From NCBI GenBank assembly GCA_002840115.1, contig PGZG01000108.1:1-6420 (forward strand): 6,420 nt of DNA, written 5' to 3'. The translations under genes were made by a program, and so were the position numbers. Positions 1-5,360 of this stretch are shown here, in pieces. Position 1 is the first letter of the stretch. Each line of letters begins with the position of its first letter. The notes beneath the pieces were generated by a model. That model saw only the letters and a program-made list of their open reading frames with translations, did not search any database and was not told the origin of the DNA. Source of the stretch: Gammaproteobacteria bacterium HGW-Gammaproteobacteria-14 (GTDB lineage: Bacteria > Pseudomonadota > Gammaproteobacteria > Pseudomonadales > Alcanivoracaceae).

Positions 1-533
1 TGTTGAGAAATAGCCAACATCTCCGCCACTTTACGCACACTATAGCCTCGGGCAATTAACGTTAGTACCTGCTCCTCACGGGGCGCGAGCTTAACGGCAT
101 CGTCCGAAGCCGGCCTGAAAACACCCAGTATTTTCCTGGCAATAGAAGCACTCAATGGTGGCCGACCGGCCAGCACTCCCTGGAGGTGATAGACAAACTC
201 GGACTCCGCTTCATCCTTGAGAAGGTAGCCATCCGCACCGGCATGCAACGCAGAAAACAGATGATCAGAATCCTCGAAGATGGTGGTCACCACGCAAACA
301 CTGTCTGCGCGCTGCCGCTTAATCGCACGGATAATATCTATACCGGAACCATCAGGAAGACCAAGATCGATCAACCCCAGACAGGGGGCACCCTCCTCAA
401 GCTGCTTAAGGGCGCTCGCTCGAGTCGATGCAGTTCTCAAATGACTGCCCGGAAAATGTTCCTGCACCAGTCGGCTCAGCCATACCAGAACATCCGGCAC
501 ATCCTCAACCAGCAGAATATCTTTGCACTCCAT
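1..533 (-). CDS. NarL/LuxR-family response regulator, C-terminus cut by window edge
   Basis: Reading the minus strand from ATG at 533 gives 177 open codons to the window edge. Residues 1-120 form a receiver domain. It shows the acidic pair E10-D11 after the first beta strand, the phospho-acceptor D56 in IDLGLPDG, a Thr at 83-84 before IFED, and K106 in YLLKD. A linker to about residue 147 is followed by the start of a LuxR/GerE helix-turn-helix (LAPREEQVLTLIARGYS, then KVAEMLAIS). The family acts in the cytoplasm: a sensor kinase phosphorylates the Asp and the HTH then binds DNA. The recognition helix and C-terminus lie outside the window. A modest Shine-Dalgarno (AGGG, 542-545) sits 8 bases from the ATG. 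No kinase is visible here, so the stimulus is unknown. It begins 109 bases after the hydrolase gene on the same strand and may be a separate transcript, although no clear terminator separates them. Confidence 0.93.
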   Translation of the reverse strand, partial: MECKDILLVEDVPDVLVWLSRLVQEHFPGSHLRTASTRASALKQLEEGAPCLGLIDLGLPDGSGIDIIRAIKRQRADSVCVVTTIFEDSDHLFSALHAGADGYLLKDEAESEFVYHLQGVLAGRPPLSASIARKILGVFRPASDDAVKLAPREEQVLTLIARGYSVRKVAEMLAISQ

Positions 534-573
534 GTCACTTACCCTGTCCCGAACCCATTGGTAACCCATACAG

Positions 574-648
574 GGATAATGGCACGGACAGCGGCGCCGA
601 CCTACCCCCGTAAACACGGGTAGTGCAAAGCGCCATCACGGGTTATCC
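574..648. other. Inverted-repeat structure between hydrolase and response regulator genes
   Basis: CTACCC (602-607) pairs with GGGTAG (618-623), and the alternative CCCGT/ACGGG pairing uses the same bases. This hairpin is enclosed by GGATAA (574-579) pairing with TTATCC (643-648) and TGGC (580-583) pairing with GCCA (632-635). A perfect 8-base palindrome CGGCGCCG lies at 592-599. There is no T-run on either side, so it does not look like an intrinsic terminator. It could be a leader structure of the response regulator gene, a Rho-dependent 3' end of the hydrolase gene, or a protein-binding site. Confidence 0.3.
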
Positions 649-1518
649 GTCGGCGTGGGATATCAATTCAGGACGGTTGAGCATCCGCGCCAGCTTTTGC
701 AAGCCCTTCTCCCGCAATGCGCTGCTGTCACGCTTCGAAGGGTGGAAGTCACGTTTGAAGTAAGCCAGATAAGACGGCCCTAAACGACGTAACCAGCCCG
801 GCTTGCCCACTAACCAGTTCAACCCCTTGGCTACCGAACGCAGGTCCCGCTTGTCATCCATGCCAGCTCGCAACTGAAAATAATGGAAGATAGTGAAGCC
901 GATAAACTCCACTGTGGTGATCGCCATTTCACTGGTGCGAACCCAGTAGTTATTCACCTGATCCTGATATACATCAAACGCCACGGACTTGTGTTCGCTT
1001 TCTTCTACCGCATGCCAAAGCCACAGCGGCAACATACGATCATCCATCCCTTCAAGAAACTCGGGATGCTCCAGAATCAATTCCGCCAGCATGGCCGTGA
1101 AATGCTCAAGGGCGCAGGTTTTCGCCAACTGCCGTTCCGGTGACAGCCACTTGCCCTGCATTTTCAAACCATTGAGCACGAAGTCCGACACCTGCTTCGT
1201 TGGCACACCACGCTCTTCCATAAAAATGTTAAAGGCTTCGTGCTCGTTACCGTGATGAGCTTCCTGACCAATAAAACCTTTGACCTGCTCTTTCAACAGG
1301 GGGTCCGCCAGCTGCTTTTGATAGTGACGCACCGAGCGCACAAAAAATCGCTCGCCCTCAGGGAAGGTACAAGACAGCGCCGTCAACAACAGGGTTTTGA
1401 ACTGATCTCCAGCGAACCAGTAACGGGGTAACGAAGGGTCAAACTGAAAATCCATTTTACGTGGCTGGATATCACTTTGATTGGTGCGACGGAGCGCGGG
1501 CTGAACCCTGGCATTCAT
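643..1518 (-). CDS. PF10118-type metal-dependent hydrolase (ferritin-like)
   Basis: The 291-residue protein matches the family annotated as 'predicted metal-dependent hydrolase' (COG3687, PF10118), recognised from FFVRSVRHY (58-66), FIGQEAHHGNEH (82-93), ALEHFTA (136-142) and WHAVEESEHKSVAFDVY (168-184). The repeated Glu/His pairs (E56, E86-H89, E138, E172/E175-H176) are spaced like di-metal ligands of ferritin-like four-helix bundles. That is a family-level inference, and the true reaction is not established. The helix around 196-216 is hydrophobic and could contact the membrane. The ATG at 1518 is preferred because GGGAG (1525-1529) lies 6 bases upstream. A later Met at residue 22 (start of the conserved part) lacks such support. 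It lies 166 bases downstream of the DUF6285 gene on the same strand, so it may be read through from that operon or have its own promoter. Relatives often occur near lipid or alkane genes, so a link to acyl metabolism is plausible but unproven. Confidence 0.88.
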   Translation of the reverse strand: MNARVQPALRRTNQSDIQPRKMDFQFDPSLPRYWFAGDQFKTLLLTALSCTFPEGERFFVRSVRHYQKQLADPLLKEQVKGFIGQEAHHGNEHEAFNIFMEERGVPTKQVSDFVLNGLKMQGKWLSPERQLAKTCALEHFTAMLAELILEHPEFLEGMDDRMLPLWLWHAVEESEHKSVAFDVYQDQVNNYWVRTSEMAITTVEFIGFTIFHYFQLRAGMDDKRDLRSVAKGLNWLVGKPGWLRRLGPSYLAYFKRDFHPSKRDSSALREKGLQKLARMLNRPELISHADG

Positions 1519-1577
1519 GGCTGACTCCCAAAACCGGCTGGCAATGGCAACAGTATGAACGGCTCACCCAATGTAAT

Positions 1578-1613
1578 TCAGGGCAAATTGCGCCAATTAG
1601 GACGCTGGTACAT
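1578..1613 (-). other. Possible 11-codon leader mini-ORF upstream of the hydrolase gene
   Basis: On the minus strand an ATG at 1613 opens an 11-residue frame (MYQRPNWRNLP) that ends in TGA at 1578, 59 bases before the hydrolase start. GAGGT lies just ahead of the ATG, and a perfect 10-base anti-16S sequence lies further upstream (1632-1641). It may be a translated leader, a relic or chance. No attenuator-like run of one amino acid is seen. An inverted repeat, AATTG (1586-1590) / CAATT (1594-1598), lies inside it. Confidence 0.2.
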
Positions 1614-1631
1614 AGACCTCAGGCCTCGCCT

Positions 1632-1641
1632 TCACCTCCTT
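1632..1641 (-). promoter_or_regulatory. Orphan perfect Shine-Dalgarno sequence
   Basis: The minus strand reads AAGGAGGTGA, an exact 10-base complement of the 16S rRNA 3' end. No ATG, GTG or TTG follows at a normal 5-10 base distance. The next ATG (1613) is 18 bases beyond its end. It lies in the gap between the DUF6285 stop and the hydrolase start. It may serve the mini-ORF, act as a ribosome standby site, or be left over from a lost gene. Confidence 0.4.
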
Positions 1642-1684
1642 CCGCGGCGCCCCAGGCTGCCAAAGCCCTTTGCTGCCCCTTTTT

Positions 1685-2047
1685 TTACAACAGACCCTCT
1701 TGTCGCAAATAGCGCGGAGTACTTTCTTCAACACGCCGCCAGGTAACCTGCCACAACAGGTTTTTTAGCGCCGGCGACGACTTCGCCTGCCCGTCACGGA
1801 CGGATGCCGCCAATTGCCGCGACAGCTCCTCCGGATTCCCGCCGATCCCCAGCAGCTCCGTTAACAGCGCCTGCTCCTGCTGCTCTCGGTCAGTGCCATT
1901 AGAGAGTTGCCGACGGGCAATGCCGATAGCGTTCAATACCATGCGCATGCTGTACTGCTGCTCTGCAGGCATCGTTGGTAATATTTCATCTCGCAATACA
2001 GTAATCACCGCGTCAAGCAGGTCAGAGCCATTGGGTCGTATTCGCAT
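1685..2047 (-). CDS. DUF6285-like small protein, probable LvaB-type partner of the kinase
   Basis: This 120-residue, soluble, mostly helical protein has no signal peptide and no membrane segment. The pattern RPNGSDLLDAVITVLRDEILP (4-24), a Met/Asn/Ala-rich helix SMRMVLNAIGIARRQL (33-48) and a C-terminal segment with NLLWQVTWRRVEES fit the DUF6285 family as I remember it. That family is typically encoded beside APH-like phosphotransferases and acyl-CoA dehydrogenases. In Pseudomonas putida the small protein LvaB sits next to the kinase LvaA and is needed for its activity on 4-hydroxyvaleryl-CoA. By position and size this gene is the likely counterpart. The ATG (2047) begins two bases after the TAA of the kinase gene. 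GAGGAG (2053-2058), inside the end of that gene, is spaced 5 bases from it, indicating translational coupling and perhaps a fixed stoichiometry. No catalytic motif is visible, so a structural or activating role is more likely than enzymatic activity. A run of A follows the stop on this strand, which does not make a terminator. Confidence 0.85.
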   Translation of the reverse strand: MRIRPNGSDLLDAVITVLRDEILPTMPAEQQYSMRMVLNAIGIARRQLSNGTDREQQEQALLTELLGIGGNPEELSRQLAASVRDGQAKSSPALKNLLWQVTWRRVEESTPRYLRQEGLL

Positions 2048-2049
2048 GA

Positions 2050-3072
2050 TTACTCCTCATTCCCCGCCGGACCATCACACCCGGTCATACGCAAAATATG
2101 CAGCTCAAGTTCCGGCACAATATGAGCGGTGAGTGCCAACTCCAGTGAAGGCTCCGCTCCGGAAAGGTGGCGCTCGGCCTGTTTGATGGCAATCATCGCC
2201 CAGCGCAGGTGCGCAAAGACCTCCCAGTAGTACACCTGCTCGACACTGGGGCGTCGCCCGGAAACCTCTTCGTAGCCGGCAAACAAATCGTCACGGGAGC
2301 CAATGCCACCGACCGCATATTGGTCGCCACTTTGGCCGAAACGCCAACAGCGCGCACAGAGCCAGCCAAGGTCCTCCAGAGGTTGAGACCAGGCGGTAAA
2401 CTCCCAGTCCAGCACAGCAGTCAAACCGGCCCCATCGACCATGTAATTACCGGTTCGAAAATCACGATGCACCAGACAGAGAGGCTCCTCCGACGGCAAG
2501 TTGTCCTGCAACCAGTTAAGCCCCCACTCCAAGGCCGGAAACGCACTATGATACTGATCCAGAAAGTGTCGCGACTCTTCAATAAACTCCAACGCCGGGT
2601 GCTGCTCCGGCATGCGAAGAAACTCAAGGTCTCCCCGTGGCGGCACAATACTGTGGATACGCGCCAATTCTCGGCCAAGCTGCCGAGTAAGCCCCGGTCG
2701 GTCTGCTGCTAACGCAGCATCTCTCACCAACCGATGGCCTGCTGCGGTACCCATAGCACGGCGCATAATAAAAAATTCCCGGCCCAGCACGGATGCATCA
2801 CCGAGCCAAAGTGGTCCGGGCACCGTCACACCACTGGCAAATGCCGCTTTCAGCAACGAAAATTCCTGTGCACGGGAAAGGCTGTCAGAAACCGACGACG
2901 CTGCATCACAGCGAATCACCGCTTCGACACATTCATTATCCAGGTAAATATCGGCGGCCCAGTTTTCCTGAATGGCGCCACCGGATAAGGCACGCACATC
3001 GGCAATTCGCACCGACTGGCCAGTCTTGCCCGCCAGCCAATCGGTCATACGCTGCTGCTCATCCGCCCGCAT
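2050..3072 (-). CDS. APH-fold phosphotransferase, LvaA/ACAD10-11 kinase-domain type
   Basis: The 340-residue protein (numbered from the ATG at 3072) has the aminoglycoside-phosphotransferase/choline-kinase fold. It has an N-terminal loop SGGAIQENW (30-38), a strand with VIRCD (52-56), the catalytic HRDFRTGN (202-209: D204 as base, N209 for Mg) and DWE (222-224: D222 as second metal ligand). This HxDxxxxN plus DW pattern belongs to the family that includes the kinase part of ACAD10/ACAD11 and LvaA, which phosphorylates the 4-hydroxyl of 4-hydroxyacyl-CoA with ATP. A drug-resistance role is unlikely given the metabolic neighbours. The ACAD stop and this start share one base (TGATG). A GTG at 3075 is a possible alternative start with a four-base GTGA overlap. 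The G-run at 3077-3082 is better spaced for the ATG. The gene is translationally coupled to the dehydrogenase upstream and to the DUF6285 gene downstream. The exact substrate is inferred from context. Confidence 0.92.
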   Translation of the reverse strand: MRADEQQRMTDWLAGKTGQSVRIADVRALSGGAIQENWAADIYLDNECVEAVIRCDAASSVSDSLSRAQEFSLLKAAFASGVTVPGPLWLGDASVLGREFFIMRRAMGTAAGHRLVRDAALAADRPGLTRQLGRELARIHSIVPPRGDLEFLRMPEQHPALEFIEESRHFLDQYHSAFPALEWGLNWLQDNLPSEEPLCLVHRDFRTGNYMVDGAGLTAVLDWEFTAWSQPLEDLGWLCARCWRFGQSGDQYAVGGIGSRDDLFAGYEEVSGRRPSVEQVYYWEVFAHLRWAMIAIKQAERHLSGAEPSLELALTAHIVPELELHILRMTGCDGPAGNEE

Positions 3073-4271
3073 CACACCCCCCAGCGGAAAAATGCGCTTT
3101 TCTCTTTCAGGTAGGCACGGGACAGTACCATTTTATGAATTTCACTGGCACCATCCACCAACCGCGCTTGCCGTGCATATCGGTAGATCCACTCCAGCAA
3201 AGTGTCCTTCGAATAACCGCGAGCGCCGCATAACTGGATCGCAGTATCTGCCGCTTTATGCAGAGTGTCCGCAACATGAATTTTAGCCATGGAAATTTCA
3301 CTGCGAGCAAAATCACCTTGATCCAGCTTCCACGCTGCCTGCATGGTAAGCAACCGCCCGATATGGATATCCTTGGCAACATCGCCCAACATCCACTGCA
3401 CACCCTCATGCTGGGCGAGCGTGACACCAAAGCTCATGCGATTTTCAACATAGGTCGCAGCCTCTTCCATGCAGCGTTTGGCCAAGCCCAGCCAACGCAT
3501 GCAATGGGTCAACCGCGCCGTACCCAAGCGGATCTGCGTTACCTTCAAACCATCGCCAATATTGAGCAGACGGTTTTCATCCGGAATAACCAGACCATCA
3601 AATTTCAACTCACAATGGCCTCCATGCTCTTCCGGTCCCATGATCGGAATACGCCGAACAATTTCCCAACCAGGTTGATCTGCGTCAAATAAAAATGCGG
3701 TCAGCCCTTTACGTGGATCATCCGATGTTTTTGCAATCAGCACGAATGTCTGCGCACCTTCAGCCCCGGTAATAAACCATTTGCGACCATGGATAATCCA
3801 ATTATCACCATCACGGGTGGCCGTGGTATAGGTTAACGATGGATCCGAGCCACAACCGCCATCCGGCTCTGTCATGGCAAATGCAGAACGCACCGAACCA
3901 TCAATAATCGGTTGTAGCCAACGCGGCTTTTGCTCTTCCCGGAGAATCTTATTGAGCACAATCATGTTGCCATCGTCCGGCGGAGCACAGTTAAATGCCA
4001 GCGGACCAAACGGTGATCGAGCGGCCTCTTCATAGAGAGCGGCCATGCCCACGATACCCACATCCAGGCCGCCATACTGTTGGGGCACCTGAAATCCCCA
4101 TAGCCCTGCTGCCTTGGCTTTTTCTCTCAACGCCGCGACAACAGACTCTTTAAGATTTTCATGCTCATCATAATTGGCAGGATCACGCTCCAGAGGCAGC
4201 ACTGACTGATCAATGAAATCACGCACCTGAAGACGCAATGCTTCAATATTTTTGGGGAGGGTAAAATCCAT
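3072..4271 (-). CDS. Acyl-CoA dehydrogenase family protein, LvaC/ACAD11 type
   Basis: At 399 residues this is the full length of a single acyl-CoA dehydrogenase. It has an N-terminal helical domain (about 1-125), the flavin-binding beta domain with FAMTEPDGG (131-139) and KWFITGA (164-170), and the C-terminal helical domain with RMSFG (278-282), QLCGARGYS (346-354) and LVDGASEIHK (371-380). In MCAD-type enzymes the catalytic Glu lies in a YEGT-like motif. The aligned residue here is D373, as in the DGPDEVH motif of ACAD10/11-like proteins. In LvaC and ACAD11 systems the enzyme acts on 4-phosphoacyl-CoA, loses phosphate and yields a 3-hydroxyacyl-CoA; this is assumed here from the neighbours. 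FAD dependence is expected. The ATG at 4271 has only a weak AAGG upstream. The 85-base gap from the SDR gene contains a GATAAT-like -10 element without a clear -35, so a weak internal promoter is possible. The stop overlaps the kinase start by one base. Confidence 0.93.
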   Translation of the reverse strand: MDFTLPKNIEALRLQVRDFIDQSVLPLERDPANYDEHENLKESVVAALREKAKAAGLWGFQVPQQYGGLDVGIVGMAALYEEAARSPFGPLAFNCAPPDDGNMIVLNKILREEQKPRWLQPIIDGSVRSAFAMTEPDGGCGSDPSLTYTTATRDGDNWIIHGRKWFITGAEGAQTFVLIAKTSDDPRKGLTAFLFDADQPGWEIVRRIPIMGPEEHGGHCELKFDGLVIPDENRLLNIGDGLKVTQIRLGTARLTHCMRWLGLAKRCMEEAATYVENRMSFGVTLAQHEGVQWMLGDVAKDIHIGRLLTMQAAWKLDQGDFARSEISMAKIHVADTLHKAADTAIQLCGARGYSKDTLLEWIYRYARQARLVDGASEIHKMVLSRAYLKEKSAFFRWGV

Positions 4272-4356
4272 AACAAACCTTTTCGATTAAAATTATCACG
4301 ACGCTACTGAGTGCTTAAGTAACCGTCACCATGCATCAGAAAAAGAAAGCCATTGA

Positions 4357-5115
4357 TTAAAGCGGCGAAAGCAAATGGCCGCCATCGACAGGAATAACAG
4401 CGCCATTCATGAAGCTGGAAGCGTCTGATGCCAGCAATAACAACGGACCATTCAGCTCTGGCATATCACCCATACGACGCATCGGCATGCGTTTGATCAT
4501 TTTCTCGCCGGCATCGGTCTTCATAAAATCCCTATTAATATCAGTTTCAAAAAACCCCGGGCAGATAGCATTACAACGAATGTTATTGCGGGCATAATCC
4601 AGAGCGATAGACTTGGTAAGCTGTACAACCGCCGCCTTGGAGGCGACATAGGCTGGCAGCTGATTACCAATACGGATCCCGAGAATGGAGGCAATATTAA
4701 TAATATTTCCCGAGCGTCCCTCTTTACGCCACTGCCGAATAGCAAACTTGCTCACAGCCCACACGCCTTTGAGATTGGTATCAAGCACCGCATCCCAATC
4801 TTCTTCTTCAAGGCCATCCGTCGCCCCCACCCGATTAATACCCGCATTATTGACCACCACATCCAGAGCAGGCATCGTCGCAAAAGACGCTTCTACACTG
4901 GCATGGTCAGACACATCCATGGTGACCACAACGGCATCACGCCCCATCTCGCGTATGGTTTGAGCAGTTTCCTCCAGTTTTTCGGTACGACGGGCAGCCA
5001 ACACCAGATCCGCGCCCGCAGCAGCCAGCACAGAGGCAAAATGGGCGCCAAAACCACTGGAAGCACCAGTAATCAGTACGCGTTTACCCGTGAGGGAAAA
5101 GAGGTCTTGCGGCAT
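4357..5115 (-). CDS. Short-chain dehydrogenase/reductase, possible LvaD-like 4-oxoacyl-CoA reductase
   Basis: The 252-residue protein is a classical SDR. It has a Rossmann nucleotide loop TGASSGFG (16-23), ARR (41-43) after the second strand, which favours NADP(H), NNAG (89-92), catalytic N114, S143, Y156 and K160 (YVASK), PGFFETDI (186-193) and a C-terminal VDGGH. It resembles 3-oxoacyl-ACP reductase and hydroxyacyl dehydrogenase types, and sequence alone does not fix the substrate. As first gene of an operon with the kinase, dehydrogenase and DUF6285 genes it parallels LvaD, which reduces levulinyl-CoA to 4-hydroxyvaleryl-CoA. It could equally oxidise or reduce a 3-hydroxy/3-oxo intermediate. 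The ATG at 5115 has a strong AGGAGG (5123-5128) spaced 7 bases away, the best ribosome site in the window. It is followed after 85 bases by the acyl-CoA dehydrogenase gene. Its leader contains a G+C-rich hairpin (5151-5167). Confidence 0.92.
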   Translation of the reverse strand: MPQDLFSLTGKRVLITGASSGFGAHFASVLAAAGADLVLAARRTEKLEETAQTIREMGRDAVVVTMDVSDHASVEASFATMPALDVVVNNAGINRVGATDGLEEEDWDAVLDTNLKGVWAVSKFAIRQWRKEGRSGNIINIASILGIRIGNQLPAYVASKAAVVQLTKSIALDYARNNIRCNAICPGFFETDINRDFMKTDAGEKMIKRMPMRRMGDMPELNGPLLLLASDASSFMNGAVIPVDGGHLLSPL

Positions 5116-5150
5116 GGTTCATCCTCCTGAGGGAAAACCGCAACTTAGCC

Positions 5151-5167
5151 CCGCCCTGCGCGGGCGG
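5151..5167 (-). other. G+C-rich hairpin in the leader of the SDR-ACAD-kinase operon
   Basis: CCGCCC (5151-5156) pairs perfectly with GGGCGG (5162-5167) around a 5-base loop. It lies 22 bases upstream of the AGGAGG site of the SDR gene, so it would form in the 5' leader of the operon mRNA. No T-run follows on the minus strand, so it is not an intrinsic terminator. It may stabilise the message, affect translation, or be a regulator-binding palindrome. Confidence 0.4.
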
Positions 5168-5177
5168 CAAGGACTCA

Positions 5178-5207
5178 ATTACTCACTCACGCTAACAAAG
5201 GTGACAA
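5178..5207 (-). promoter_or_regulatory. Candidate sigma70 promoter of the SDR-led operon
   Basis: On the minus strand TTGTCA (5207-5202, five of six matches to -35) is followed after 18 bases by AGTAAT (5183-5178, four of six to -10). Transcription would begin near 5170, placing the start at the edge of the G+C-rich hairpin. The spacing is one base longer than ideal and the -10 is weak. This is the best candidate seen in the divergent region, but it is not firm. Confidence 0.25.
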
Positions 5208-5277
5208 TCGCACTTCTGTTGCCCACGATGATAAGCTAGGCCGTCCTTAGCAACGTGCCGAGATCTTCACAGGCTTC

Positions 5278-5301
5278 AGGCCCCGCAGAGACTCAGGGCC
5301 T
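5278..5301 (+). other. Inverted repeat upstream of trhA
   Basis: AGGCCC (5278-5283) is the exact reverse complement of GGGCCT (5296-5301), with a 12-base loop. A smaller imperfect hairpin, CTAGG (5236-5240) with CCTTAG (5245-5250), lies upstream. Both are in the 233-base divergent gap between the SDR operon and trhA, about 48 bases before the trhA ATG. They could be operator or leader structures. No convincing -35/-10 pair was seen for trhA. Confidence 0.3.
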
Positions 5302-5334
5302 TATTCAGAAGAGCAACACACAAGCAGCACCCTC

Positions 5335-5360
5335 TCACTGGAATATTCATGTCACTGGAA
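5335..5360 (+). repeat. 9-base direct repeat spanning the trhA start codon
   Basis: TCACTGGAA occurs at 5335-5343 and again at 5352-5360. The similarity continues as TATT versus CATT, giving 12 of 13 matches. The first copy holds the weak ribosome site (GGA, 5340-5342) and the second starts one base inside the ATG. It may be a small duplication or a tandem binding site. Confidence 0.45.

Noticed and set aside
186..623. 145-codon plus-strand open frame
   Set aside because: It lies antisense to the response regulator, whose receiver and HTH motifs are clear. The antisense translation shows no recognisable domain.
1584..1600. Sigma54 (-24/-12) promoter for the hydrolase gene on the minus strand
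   Set aside because: TGGCGC and TTGCC are present, but the GG to GC distance is two bases too short.
1655..1686. Intrinsic terminator formed by CAAAG/CTTTG with the T-run at 1679-1686
   Set aside because: The T-run is on the plus strand while the flanking genes are on the minus strand. The loop would be only two bases.
2050..3072. Aminoglycoside resistance gene
   Set aside because: The fold is shared, but the operon with acyl-CoA dehydrogenase, SDR and DUF6285 genes points to acyl-CoA metabolism. No mobile element is nearby.
2167..3286. Several plus-strand open frames of 84-181 codons
   Set aside because: They lie opposite the kinase and dehydrogenase genes, which carry intact catalytic motifs. 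They look like codon-bias shadows.
4272..4356. Strong internal promoter between the SDR and ACAD genes
   Set aside because: A GATAAT-like -10 exists on the minus strand, but no -35 of reasonable match lies 16-19 bases upstream.
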